Source of the DNA: Rutstroemia sp. NJR-2017a BVV2
Taxonomy: Eukaryota > Ascomycota > Leotiomycetes > Helotiales > Rutstroemiaceae
NCBI GenBank assembly: GCA_002946415.1
Contig: NJPS01000046.1
Location: forward strand, 1,488,001 to 1,552,000
Length of the DNA stretch: 64,000 nucleotides
Direction: 5' to 3'
The stretch's first letter is position 1, and every line of letters begins with the position of its first letter. Positions 23,105-34,256 of this stretch are shown here, piece after piece. The position numbers and the translations under genes are program-made. The notes beneath the pieces were generated by a model. That model made no database searches and was not told where the DNA came from. It was given only the letters and a program-made list of their open reading frames with translations.

Positions 23105-24340
23105 TGTTGTATGGTCGAGTGAACGGCGACTTGAGATTTAGTATGGGAGTGAATTAAGGTAAGATACGCTTTGGTGGAGGTCAAGCGATCGATATTGAGA
23201 GGCGAGTTCAGTCGTATTGGGTATTTGGCAGGGTGAGGAGGTAGTTTGTATCGTAACAGTGAATGAAGTTGAACCAAGAACACTTTAGTGCTGCTTGTGT
23301 AAGATTATGAAGATGAAGCATGAAAGAATGTTTCCCTAGTGGAGGACTGGTCTAGGTTTTGTCATGAAGTGAAGTGAGGAAAATCTGTCACCAACCAAGA
23401 CAACCTTGTCGTCGGATCGTGTCTTTCTGCGTCGAAATTCGAAGCTCTATAAGACAACTTAGCGTATGAACCCACGCAACGAAACCACATATACTAAGTG
23501 GGAAGAACAATCTGCTTTCCAAGACCACGGGTTTTTGATATCGTCGTGGGCAAGAGAGAGAAGAGGTTGGGAACTCGAATTGGCTGCCTTTCTAACGTGC
23601 AAGTCAGGCCTGTCCAGGATTTTCCCTTGCTGCCTTCGAGACAACAAGTTGGAGTGCTCTCTGTTGTGCTAAAATTCACTAGCCTAACGACACAGCAGAC
23701 TTAAACCCCCAGCAATCCAGTTCTCCTGTCTCTCACAGACCATTGTTCTTAGCTTTACTATCGGTATGGTTCTACCCATACAAGCAGGGCTTGGACCTTC
23801 TCTACTATCTCATCCCCTTCGCGTATGCACCATGGCTGCGAGGAGTGAAAGTCTTCCATGTCACTTCTTTTCTGAAGTACTTTCTGAGGAATCGATTTGT
23901 CCTGAAGAATTGACAGACACTGGGCTGATCAGCTTCATGATGCAAAACCTCCTTGCAATTTAACAATCGACACCTTCTCCACGACTCGAGATTGCACCTA
24001 TCACCTGCTGCCAATACTTGTCATGGACTACTGCATACCCATGACCTTGGAAATATTTGGATATTGACTTCAGTATTATGTTCTATTATCTTTAATCCTC
24101 ACAGGACTATCAACTGACAGTTCTATGTCTACAGGATGGATGGTGATTCCATCTACGAAAAAAACCTTCCCAGTTCAAGGACTCAGCCTACATTGAACGC
24201 CGCGCCCTCATTCCTCATTATGCGCTCGTGTTTCAAATATACATTTGGAAGATAACCTTTCCTCCATGCATTAGGTCGTTTATACATTTCAGCCAATCAA
24301 GGCTGACGACGGAAGTCGCGATTAAGATCGTCGCAGGATT
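23105..24340. other. Intergenic
   Basis: 1.2 kb between the GH72 3' end and the next minus-strand gene's start. Overlapping 60-70 codon frames on both strands are judged chance. Confidence 0.5.
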
Positions 24341-25751
24341 CTATAGCCAGTATACAAATCCAAGCATGACTGCCGCCAATCCTACACTCATCCCAGCAAT
24401 CTCCTTACCACCTGATGCACTACCTTTCGTCGAAGTAGCAGAAGCTGCAGAGCCTGTCGCGCTACTTGTACCAGATGCCGTTGCAGATGTCGAAGTTGCA
24501 GTGCCTGTTACTTCTTTCTGGCCGATTGAGGGCAAGGCAACGTTTCCATCAACCAACCAACCACCAGCAGTTGACGATGGGCAGGCGGGTGGTGTAAGTG
24601 TTGGAGAGTAAGCAGAGCTTGCAACACCAGTTGGAGTCAAGGTAGCCCACTGGCTTTGAAGATTGGCGAAATCGGGAGAGACAGGTGTTGGCGTGCCGCG
24701 ACGAGTGTAGCCACCTTGGACACCAGAAGCAACAACCGTAGCAGCAACAGTTGGACCATAGCTAATCAGACCATAGTCGTTTGTTTCTTCAATCCATTCA
24801 TAGATGATTGCACCAGACCAGAGACTGTCCATATCAGAACCAAGAATGGCCGTTTGATCTTGGAAGGTTCGCGGTTTCACAGTGTTGCATCCAGTCTCGG
24901 AGAAAAAGATAGGAATGTTGTAACCTTGGGCATATGTATCAAGCGTTTTGTAGCCGGAAGTCGAGAAGTCGCTGTCGCCACACCATTCATAGGCATTCAA
25001 ACCAAAGAAATCAATCGATTCAGAGGAATTAGTACCACAAGCGAGGTAGTTCTGTAGCATAGGTCGTAGCTCAGCGATATCTGCGGCAGAGTAACCGATC
25101 GGGATCTTTCGATATCCTTTCGAGTTTCGGTATGCCTTCATGTCTCGGGCAGCAGCTTTGATGAACGGCGCGGCCAATGATTGGTTGTTCAGAGCGATAA
25201 CTTCATTCCCGACGAAGAATCCCAAAGTGTTGTCGTAGTTAGCGAAGGCATCCATGACTTTGCCGAAAGCCTTGTATTGTGTCTCGTTCCAGGTCGCGTC
25301 AGTCTAGGTAGAAAGTTAGCTTTAGTTTTCTTCAGGATGGGCTAGTGTTTTCCTACTGGAGTAATGGCAGTGTTGAAGGTATCTAAGTCCAAGAAGAGGT
25401 AGATACCAGCATTCGCAAAAGCAGACATACATCCATCGTGATCCCCCGTCGGATCAACATGGTAAACGCGAATAGCGTTTGCGCCCAAGGTCTTCATTAA
25501 GGATGCATCCAGTTGACACTGGGTTGTATCGATCAATGGATCAGCTTCGGTCAGTTGGTATGCAACGCCTAGAACAAGTCAGCCAGAATCATCGGTCTGG
25601 GGCATAGATCGGACTGACCTTTGACGTAGAATTGATCGCCATCGCTTGTGAAAAATTTCGAACCCGAAGTCGAGATTGTAGCAATCGCATTAACGGCAGT
25701 GATGGCCAAACTGGCAATCAAGCCAGCTCTGGCAAAAGATGTCGAGAACAT
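24341..25751 (-). CDS. GH72 beta-1,3-glucanosyltransferase, GPI-anchored, without CBM43 (Gas/Gel)
   Basis: Exons 25751-25619, 25568-25357, 25303-24341; 435 residues. The enzyme cuts and re-joins beta-1,3-glucan chains in the cell wall, lengthening side chains. A signal peptide (SFARAGLIASLAITAVNA) precedes the mature start IATISTSGSKFF. The GH72 signature YHVDPTGDHDGCM is present. The acid/base Glu is in FFVGNEV (about E149) and the nucleophile in FFSETGCN (about E251). After the catalytic domain there is a Ser/Thr/Ala-rich linker, a small-residue omega region (GSASGGKE) and a C-terminal hydrophobic tail, which together predict a GPI anchor. The Cys-rich CBM43/X8 module found in Gas1/Gel4-type members is missing, placing this with the Gel1-type subfamily. 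Splice sites: GTCAGT donor, then GTAGGA. Confidence 0.94.
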
Positions 25752-27960
25752 GTTGAAAGAGCAATCGTGTTATGTACAATACAAAATGATGGACAATGAA
25801 AGAAAAAGGATTGAACCGATCCGAAAGTGATGAGATACAGCGGATCAGACGATTAAACGAAGGTTTATCTGCTGCACACCGGCTGAGGATAAATAAATTA
25901 AATAGTTTCAAATGTCGAGACGAAAGCAATTCCTCTTCTACTTTTCGGATTGCTAGGTAGCGAATGCAATGCTTGCGGTATGAGCGGAAACGATTGTGGT
26001 GGAGTCTTCGATGGCACTATTGTATCAAATCGAACTGGACTCAAATCATGGACTTCTGGACTCTCTGCTCTGGAAGGACCCCGTCTCTTTATGAATAAAT
26101 TAGTTTAATGAATAAAGCATTGCAAGGGGAATAAGCAAGTGGATAGCAAGCACTGACCAATACTCAATTCAACGTACAGCTCCGTGTGGATTTATACGTA
26201 AGTTATGCGGCGAGTTTCTCGAAACAGCAGCAAGGCTGAAGAAGGGCAGCAAAGAGGAGAAGTTGTTGATCCGCGATCTGAATGAAGCAGAGAGAGATAG
26301 AGATGGAGCGAGAGGATATGGCTTGGTATGGCCAAGCAAAGGATTTAGAGTGGAGGAAAGAACGAGTGTGTTTTGCCTTTGTTGTCTCTGCGACAGAATA
26401 GAGGAGAAGAGAGGAGGAGAAGGTTGGAGGCTGGAGCTTGGAGCTTAGGAACAAGAGGATCGTGAACTTTGTTCCTAGTATTGCTACCGCATCTGCATGT
26501 GGAAGAGCGAAAATCAGGATTTTTGAAATCCCCCTACTTGGTACATATGCCTGGCCAATGAGAAATCAAAGTAAAGAAACGATTTGCCATTAACGGCCCA
26601 AGGATCTTCATTTATCGCGCGTGCAATTGGTCAGAATCCAGACATGCAAAGCACAATCTCATAACAGTCAGGGGTTGATGCAGAAGATGAACGGCGTTGA
26701 GAATCGCGAAGCTTCTTTCAGTCTTAGTGTCCGTAGAGTGACCAAGTGAAGTTGACGTGAGCGAATTTCCTTGGAAATTTCTTATCGAAAGCTTCCATCC
26801 GGACGCGATAAGCATCTTCATTGGATGGAAAGCTTGGATGAGACGACGGCGCTAACGGCAGCTCTTACCCAATCAAGAATAATCGTTTCAGGCAGTTTAT
26901 CCGGGCCCAAGCTAGCTCCGTCTAAGTTTGTCCGGAATGGCTTTTCGTTCCTTCACCAACTGCAGCAGCACTACCAGCACTACCAGCACTTATCCACTAT
27001 TTTCCTTTTGCACGCCACATCCGAAGAAAAGACGAAACATTGCAGGCGTTCTGGAAAAGCCGCTTACCGCTTGCATCCCCCCTGGCACGTGAATCAACTT
27101 TACTGGTACCAACACCACACAGGGCGAGACCTCCTTCCTCACACTTGAAGCAGCAGTGTCTTCCCTGGCTTCGCAGCGGGCATCGCGACGTATCTTACAC
27201 TTGGAAACCCACGATCCTGTGAAGACTTCAATTTCTGAACGATTTGGAATTATGGTTCAAGTGCCGTCCCTTTGCTGTTCCAAGACGCACTAAGTTGGTG
27301 GCGCGACGACTTCTCGATTAGCCATTCTGTCCGTCTAAGTTGGCATGGCATGTTAGTACATGTGCTGGAATCGCTCTTAGATGCCCGGATAACAAACATG
27401 AAGGTTGTGCGCTACGCCCGCCTGCTGGCCTACCGGCCTGCCAACTGGACCACATACACGAGGTGCTTGCCGAAGTGGTCCGTATATTTGGACCTCACTT
27501 GACCGTGTCAAAGGGTTTACACGCATGTCCGCCAAAACCATTGCTGTTCGCCAAAGTGCCTTCTCAAACGTATACGCCATGGGAGTGGAGCTCGGTGTTC
27601 ATCCAGAGCCTCGTGGAACTCACCAACATAACAGAGGCCCGACTTTTTATTGCATTGCCACAGGTATGGACGGCTAGTTATCCTGCAGATAAAAGATTGC
27701 TTGGCTGCATTGCTTTGTCAAATTACACCCTTAGTGCCTACTTTTCTATACTGAATCCAGATAATAAGTCATCTCCGGCAGCTGCTGAATTCCGTGGTCT
27801 TGCACCCACTAAAGCATCCCTATACCAATCTTGTAGATTGGTGCTTCCCAACATTAAGCTATCTTAATACGCCATTGTTACCAATTGCCAACAGGATCTC
27901 GCCCCTTCGCTACCTCGTTCCTAACATTCACGCCGCTCACAACCATCAAGGCTATCCAGC
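25752..27960. other. Long divergent upstream region (GH72 gene / small plus-strand gene)
   Basis: 2.2 kb between two divergent starts. CA/AG-rich runs occur near 26280-26450, and a CACTACCAG triplet repeat at about 26970-26990. A 175-codon plus frame at 27340-27867 has no ATG near its opening and no recognisable sequence. I see no gene here. Confidence 0.5.
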
Positions 27961-28484
27961 ATGCCCTCACCCGGTCGATTTTCATCTGGTAGCAGCAAAT
28001 CCCACGAGACGTCCAGGGCAGTACCAACAACTCCGCCCGATCCTTCCAGAACGTACAAGGACAAGAAGTTAGTTTATCACCTTGTTAGCAATAAAGCCTG
28101 CGAGCTCTTCATTGCGTCCACAAAACAAACAATAGGCGGCACGTCGACCAAACCAGTTGGTACATACAGTGGCAGGTGTATAGACCCGGTTACAGACGCG
28201 GCGACAATTTTAAGCTCTTCCAATTCTGCACCCACTTTGCTCTTGATCACCCAAATGTAACGCGCGAAGCTTTTAATCAGATTCCAGGTGCGGAGCGCAG
28301 TGCGCTCCAAAAAGCTCTCGAGGCACTCAAAGAAATACGCCCTCTACCAAGTGAGTGGCAATGGATGTGGGACGTCCTGAATAAAGAAACAACCGTGTCA
28401 CGGACAAGTGGAGAAAAGCGAGCAGTGAAGATCGTGGGGCGAGTGGATGAAGTGAAGGCGGACGGTAAGCACAAGAAGAAATAG
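27961..28484 (+). CDS. Small basic hypothetical protein (131 residues)
   Basis: Proposed exons 27961-28067 and 28196-28484 joined by an intron with donor GTTAGT and acceptor TACAG; this is the only pair found that restores the frame. The N-terminus is Ser/Pro-rich. The C-terminal part is helical and well ordered (DNFKLFQFCTHFALDHPN; AERSALQKALEALKEIRPLP; EWQWMWDVLNK) and ends in a Lys-rich tail KHKKK. No family recognised. The DHPNVTREAFNQIP stretch and Trp pair suggest a genuine protein. It is convergent with the membrane-protein gene at 28910-30352. Confidence 0.6.
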
Positions 28485-28909
28485 TGGGCGGAAGTAGCTC
28501 TTTGTATGCAGCGAGACTTCCATAAAGTTGTTGTCTCGATTATTGAATACACGGCAAGTAGGATCTTTGATTTTGTATATGTTTGTTGTCTTCTTCCCCG
28601 GTGTGAGTAGCGAGGAGATATAGAAGCGAGGATGTACACGCACTAGATAGCGGGATAGGAGTTGGGCGTATAGGTTTTATATATCTTCAGGATCTGCAAT
28701 TCATGTTTTTTCCTTCTGACTAGAACATCCAGTCTACCTGAACTAGTAACCTCATTGTGCGTTCATGTAGGATTACCTCTTTCTTAAACATCCAGTCCCA
28801 TGTGCTCGCATTCTTCCCTCTCCTTCTCTTCGGTGTGGCGGCTTTCCTATACAGTACATCGCTACCAAATTCTACCCCTTATAATCAAACATCATACACC
28901 ATCCCCCCC
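28485..28909. other. Intergenic between convergent genes
   Basis: 3' flanks; nothing else seen. Confidence 0.5.
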
Positions 28910-30352
28910 TCAACCACACATCCCCCTTGGCACACCTCTATCAAAATCCGGAGCACTCCAATACAGCACTCCTACTATCCCAACACCGAGGATATAGTGC
29001 GCGTAAGGGAACCCTGGAAACGCACCCGGGATTAGTTTTGGGTAGGGAAAGATAAAGGAAAAGGAAAAAAACATACACTGAGGATGCTCCAGCGAACGAT
29101 GTCTGTTCTGCACAAATGACGGGAATCGATGGCGATGCAGATATACTATAAGTGGATCGTTGTGGTTTTCATTGTTGGTGTGGGGTTTGGTGGATGAGAG
29201 GGAGTCGGGAGAGGGGTGGATGAGGGGGTGGTAGAGAGTGGTGATCCAGTGTAAGGGGTTTGGGATGGAGAGAGGGGAGGGGTTGGTGCGACGGGGAGGC
29301 GGGGGTGTTGGTTCTGTTCTTGGTGTGGATGAAGACATGGAGTTGGGAGATGGTGGGAGGTGTGTACGGAGTGAGATCGAGGGGATGGGGCTTATTGGGG
29401 GAGGTGGAGTGTTAGGAGGGAAGGGGGGTTCTTCTTGGGTTGGCGATTGATGGTGCGTTTGTAGCGTTGAGAATAGATTTCTCAAAGGAAGAAATGCAGG
29501 TCGTTTTATGTGGAGTGGTTTTCCGAAGATCATGAGCAATATTGCGGTGTTGACTAGGAGAATCATGAGTGGGAGCACGATTATCCACCATATTCTCAGC
29601 GCCAGGGTGGATGCTGGATGTGATAGACAGGAAGCAGCTGCCGTCGGTATACATTCCCATCGAATCGACAGATAGGCTCGAGCCGGTACTGTATACGAAG
29701 CAGTCATGGTAGAGAATCCCCTAGCCGTTTCGCTCGGTCTTGGCGGGCTAGAGGAATCAGGTAGAGGAATGTGGTTGGAAATTAATGCCGAGCATGAATC
29801 GACGAATATTTTCCACCTTTCGGAGAATTTGGGTACGAGAGCGCGATATTGGGCGATTGTGGTTATGATAGCCTTTAATGATGCGAGTAGGTTGGCGAGA
29901 GAGGAAGGCAAGGTGCGAGCAGATGTGATATCGATGAAGGTATCGACAACTGTGTGTCGGATATTTGCGAAGCCAGAGCTGAAATAGATGACTGCGTTTG
30001 CAAATATAGCGAATGCTCCTGATATAGGTTTGTAATAACTCTCGATCACTAAGACTAAGGAAATGGTGAAGATAACTCCAGTCACAACCAGAGCTTGTTG
30101 GGTAAGGAGGTTGAGGTCGTGTAGAGTATCGAGGATCTGGATATACCAGGACGGTCCTTCGTCCCTAATTTCGCCATATTCGTCGTCATATCCAATATCT
30201 TCGTATCCATCATGCTGACCCGGAGGCTGTTGCTGCTCGTTCCTATCATCGTTTCTAACGGCATTTCGTCGCCGAGACTGCAGTTCGTCCTCACTTACTC
30301 CATAAAGATCATCATCGTACTCCATGGGATCATAATCACTTGAGCTAGGCAT
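28910..30352 (-). CDS. Multi-pass membrane protein, unknown family
   Basis: Exons 30352-29077 and 29013-28910, 459 residues. Start chosen at MPSSSDYDPMEYDDD; an in-frame ATG seven codons upstream (30373) is possible. The first 80 residues are acidic and Tyr/Asp/Gln-rich. A long hydrophobic stretch follows (ALVVTGVIFTISLVLVIESY and the next 25 residues), a second near residue 255 (IWWIIVLPLMILLVNTAILL), and a last near the C-terminus (YILGVGIVGVLYW). Between them is a Pro/Ser-rich loop. The 63-nt intron near the end (29076-29014) has donor GTATGT, branch AACTAATCC and acceptor TTTCCAG. It keeps the frame and contains no stop, so both spliced and retained forms code. Function unknown. Confidence 0.68.
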   Translation of the reverse strand: MPSSSDYDPMEYDDDLYGVSEDELQSRRRNAVRNDDRNEQQQPPGQHDGYEDIGYDDEYGEIRDEGPSWYIQILDTLHDLNLLTQQALVVTGVIFTISLVLVIESYYKPISGAFAIFANAVIYFSSGFANIRHTVVDTFIDITSARTLPSSLANLLASLKAIITTIAQYRALVPKFSERWKIFVDSCSALISNHIPLPDSSSPPRPSETARGFSTMTASYTVPARAYLSIRWECIPTAAASCLSHPASTLALRIWWIIVLPLMILLVNTAILLMIFGKPLHIKRPAFLPLRNLFSTLQTHHQSPTQEEPPFPPNTPPPPISPIPSISLRTHLPPSPNSMSSSTPRTEPTPPPPRRTNPSPLSIPNPLHWITTLYHPLIHPSPDSLSSTKPHTNNENHNDPLIVYLHRHRFPSFVQNRHRSLEHPQCMFFSFSFIFPYPKLIPGAFPGFPYAHYILGVGIVGVLYWSAPDFDRGVPRGMCG

Positions 30353-31262
30353 CGTAGAACAATACTGCAGCACCAGCTTTGGTGTGCTGTGACTCCGGGA
30401 CTAGCTGTAACGGCACCATTGCTGGAAGTTTTGAGATTGAAGACACGTCAGGCATGATGAAAGATGTTTCTTTGTTTTTTCATTCCATAAGCGGTATCCG
30501 TGGAAGCACACTTTGTTCCTTTGTATGAGCTCGATGTTGGAGACCTTTGTCCTGAGATTATTGCAACACCACTTGACTCGACCCGCTTGCAGTTGTTCAT
30601 GGCAACATTGTGGTTCTAAACATGTGAGACTTTTCTTTCGGGATTGAACGTGATCGATGTATGGATTTCAACCATTATCTTAATATCGGGAGGCTGAATA
30701 TCGAACATTTAGATACATCTTGTCCCGAAAAAGCTTTGGATAGGACAATGATAGGTATAAATATGGAAGAGGGCATTAGACTAGTACCTTGCCTCTCACC
30801 TCTGGCCTATTCGTTCTTTCTATCTCCGTTTTACCCTTCCAGTGGAAATAGAACTACAGTATCGAACCCCCCTCGTAGCGACGTTATACCAGGAGTTTGC
30901 CGGAATTCTTTGCAATGGCTCCGTTATCACTACATGTTGATGTGTCTGCATTTAAGATACATGGGAAGAGTGGGGGTTGCATGAAATCTTACATGCTGCA
31001 ACGGCGATGTTCGTATCCCATTTATGCCACTAATTAGTGGCTGGGCATGGACCCCTGAGATGTCAACTCGGTTCGAACCGCAGGGTTCAGCTCGAGTCAT
31101 ATTTTTTGGGGGTCCGACGATGACTCTTACTACATTTGTGTTACCATAATCTTTGTCGTATAAATACGTAGCTCATTCCCCCAAGATCTAGATGTTCCTC
31201 ATTCTCCCCTCCAGTCGAATACAGTCTTCAACGTGAGATTTAGAGTGACACTGGTTCTTAAA
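30353..31262. other. Divergent promoter region, membrane protein / GNAT gene
   Basis: No gene seen. A TATA-type element lies near the GNAT gene (31159-31166). Confidence 0.5.
31159..31166 (+). promoter_or_regulatory. TATA-box candidate upstream of GNAT gene
   Basis: TATAAATA about 97 bp before the ATG at 31263, followed by a pyrimidine-rich stretch (31195-31215), a common fungal core-promoter layout. Confidence 0.45.
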
Positions 31263-32149
31263 ATGGACTCCCCCACGCCTACTTCTGCGATAAAATGGCA
31301 GCCCACTCTCCGTGTCCCGCACCCGAGTATAAAAATCATTCTCACTGAACCACGGCGGACCGATAACACTACTTCAATCCGATGGTTGAACGACCCTATT
31401 CTTTACATGGTCCTCATGGGTCCACCGTACCCTTACACCCAAGAATCATTCGACGATTTCTTCAATGAAGTTCTCGCTCCAAGTGCTCAGCTTGCTTCAG
31501 AAGAATTGCTCGAAGTATTGATTGCAAAAGGGAGAGGAGAGACCAAGTGGGTGGGAACACGAGTACCATTCCCAACAATCCGGGTGGAAGATCCCAAAAC
31601 TGGAGAGCAAAGATTTCTGGGCCAGTTCGACGTCAGGAGGAGAACTTATCTAAAAGAGATGGTTGGTAGTCAAGAGGAGGCCACGAGATTGGCCAAGATC
31701 AACAACGCAAGAGAGGCAGGAGACCCGGACACAGAGTATGAGGTTGGGTGTAAGTGTTACTTTCACTTTTGTTGTTCGAGACGGCTTGTTTCTGCTTTTC
31801 ACGCGGCATCCAATTCTCGGTTTCAGTACATTTTGTGGTCAGGAACAAACTAATTTGATAATCTGCAGTTTGGGTAGTGCCAGAATATCATGGTCAGGGG
31901 GTCATGCCAGCTGTTCTGTCAACTGTAATCAAGGAGTTTTTCGTGCCATATATGAACGTCAAACACCTGTACGGCTCGTACATGGCCTACAACAAAGCGA
32001 GTAGCAGAGTGTTTGAAAAATGCGGGTTTGTGTTCGAGGGTTTTGCTGAAGATGTAGTTGAACTGCCAGAAAACAAACGGAAGGAATTGGCAGAGGAGTG
32101 GAAAGGAAAGAAGATCGGCGTGGGTGAGATGAAATGGGTACCAAACTAG
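31263..32149 (+). CDS. GNAT-family N-acetyltransferase (RimJ/Acetyltransf_3-like)
   Basis: Exons 31263-31749 and 31869-32149, 255 residues. The acetyl-CoA-binding motif A is clear in VPEYHGQGVMPAVL (Q/R-x-x-G-x-G/A type). It is followed by the motif B region YGSYMAYNKASSRVFEKCGF, where an Asn-x-x-S contact and the 'xxxCGF' strand are typical. The N-terminal half carries the SIRWLNDPILYMVL strand. Such enzymes acetylate protein N-termini, small amines or antibiotics; substrate cannot be told. The intron (31750-31868, donor GTAAGT) sits just before the VWVVPEYHG strand. In-frame codons upstream of 31263 open only at a near-cognate start. Confidence 0.87.
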
Positions 32150-33093
32150 AGCGTACAGAAGTGAAGGGAGCAGCTTATAGTGGGGAAAATGGCGTTAGAA
32201 AAGGGAAGGCGCTGGAAATGAGGGTCGAGGCATTCCAGAAGACACTGGGAAAACCTCGACATCTGAAGGCATAATTCAACATGATTATTGTATGTGAATG
32301 ATGTATAGTGATTATGTTACAGCCCATGAGAATTATAGTTATAACACCAAAGACAAGAAAATCCTCAAAGTTAAAGCCCGTTACCGGTAGTTTTAATATT
32401 ATAAAAGAGGGACATCAGGAATAAACCAAATAGAATGTGACTCGTTATGACCTACAGCGGCACCAAAACCCGATGAAAAACCGAAAAGCATCCTAGATTC
32501 TCCCAATCTCATCTGGAACTACTCATTGAACCAAGATACTAGAACTAATGAGCCTGGCATCGTGTGTAGACATAGCATACTCAATGACGCATGCAGTGGC
32601 GTGTGTGTTACTATCTTTTCGATGCGTGACGATTAGATCTCAGATTCTTATTCTGGAAATGGTTATTTCAAACTACATGAATGTATTATAGCCTTTTAGA
32701 AATTCGCCCCGGACGCAGAAAGTATTGTGAAAACATTCACTAGAAGCTCTCTACTGCTTACTAATGCGTCACTAAGGCGTAACGAATGCCCCTCATTCCC
32801 ACACTGCAGTCCTTGGAACTAACTTTATTTTCACTTCACTTCAATTCACACTGCGGCGATGGAGAGATTTTACACGAAACCAGAGAGATAAATATTCATG
32901 GTGCGACGATGATTATTGTGCCCGGAATATTTGACCAACCAACCCATTCGTGTCATACATCAGAATCCCAGATGCTACCTACTGGACTCAGGAGAATCCT
33001 TGATGAGCCCCCGCATAGATTCGCGATACATGCAGCATTTCCGTCCTGCACACTTACTCATCGTCACCCGCAGAGTTTCCACCATTGTCGAAT
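32150..33093. other. Intergenic between convergent genes
   Basis: 3' flanks of the GNAT gene and the secreted Cys-rich gene. No supported coding sequence. Confidence 0.5.
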
Positions 33094-34256
33094 CTATAGC
33101 ATGCCGGGAATCGATATTCTATACTCGTTAGCAAACGGGACTTGGTTTTGGGTAACATCTTTTAGGAAAACCTCACGGTCGAATAAGCTCTCCCAAAAGT
33201 CAAGCTCCCTCACATAGCAGAAATCCGTTGTCAAATACCAATATGCCTCCTCGTACGTCGAATTTGGGCTTGGCAATCCTGCCTCAACATAACATTGCAC
33301 TATCACCTCGTGATTGAAAGGATATCTTCTCTCAACCTCACACGTTGTATTTGTACAGCTGTGACACGCAGCATAGTCTTCCCCAACGGTGATATTGAGA
33401 AGGTAACGCTTCTCGAGCTCTTTCTCGGCTTTAGGAATCGGTGCCGGAGATGCTGATCGTTGTTTCACTTTTTCTGGATAGGTGTAGTTAACCTGTACGA
33501 ATCCTACTGGGCCACAATTATCTAGAACAGATTTATCCGCAGGATCCTCAAGGCCGATTTGCGCAACGTAGCAATTGTCCGTGGTTTTGAGCCAGGTGCT
33601 TGTTCGGTGTTAGTCTCTCATTGTTGACCGATTACCTCGAGGGTAGAGAAGAACATACCTATCATCAATCACCAAAGCCCCTTCATCAGTCCAGCAGGTG
33701 ACGGTGATATCTGTTCCGTATTTGATATATTTAATCACTTCACAGTTTGAGTTGTTGTCACAGATGTTGCATTCTGTATTATATTTCGTTCTGGCCGAGT
33801 CATAAGTAATATGCTCCTCCATGGATTCACGGCCACAGAAACTCAAGTCGGTTTCGTCTGCGATGGATAAGCCGTTAGTACGCTTCCATTTCACATATCG
33901 AGATGAACACGAACATTCACCGGCATAGTCAGTCAGGTCATATTGAGTGACATAACAGTCATCGGTCGTCCTCAACCACGTACTTACGTTGCTGTTAGCG
34001 TTTTCTCTTAGCCATTTGATTAGTGCTAGTCAATCACTTACCTGTCCCCGTCAATGACGGTGCCAGAAGTCCAACATACCAAGGTCACTTGCGTGTCGTA
34101 TTCGTAAAACTTTTTGTTGGTACAAAGACTATACGGGCATGTTTTGCATTCCGTCTGAACGGCATATTCTACTGTATTATTAATAGGTGGCTTGAATGCT
34201 GCTTCACCTCTTGCAACGAGAAGTAGAAGAGCGGCGTATGGGCTGAAGAACTTCAT
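33094..34256 (-). CDS. Secreted Cys-rich protein with three tandem modules
   Basis: Exons 34256-34042, 33982-33659, 33598-33094; 347 residues. A signal peptide (MKFFSPYAALLLLVARGEA) opens the protein; no membrane helix or GPI tail is seen, so it is probably secreted. Three copies of a Cys module follow. Each reads roughly C-x2-C-x4/5-C, then a V-x-V-x-C-W/Y core, then W-x-x-T-T-D-x-C-Y-V: STWLRTTDDCYV, STWLKTTDNCYV and YWYLTTDFCYV. Both introns fall at the same place and phase, inside the Ser codon just before TWL in modules 1 and 2, showing the modules arose by duplication of an exon-intron unit. Module 3 has no intron. Family not recognised. Small, secreted and Cys-rich makes it an effector-like candidate, by inference. 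Divergent from another secreted-protein gene. Confidence 0.8.

Noticed and set aside
27340..27867. 175-codon plus frame in the GH72 upstream region
   Set aside because: Opens at TTG with no nearby ATG, no domain-like sequence and no splice support.
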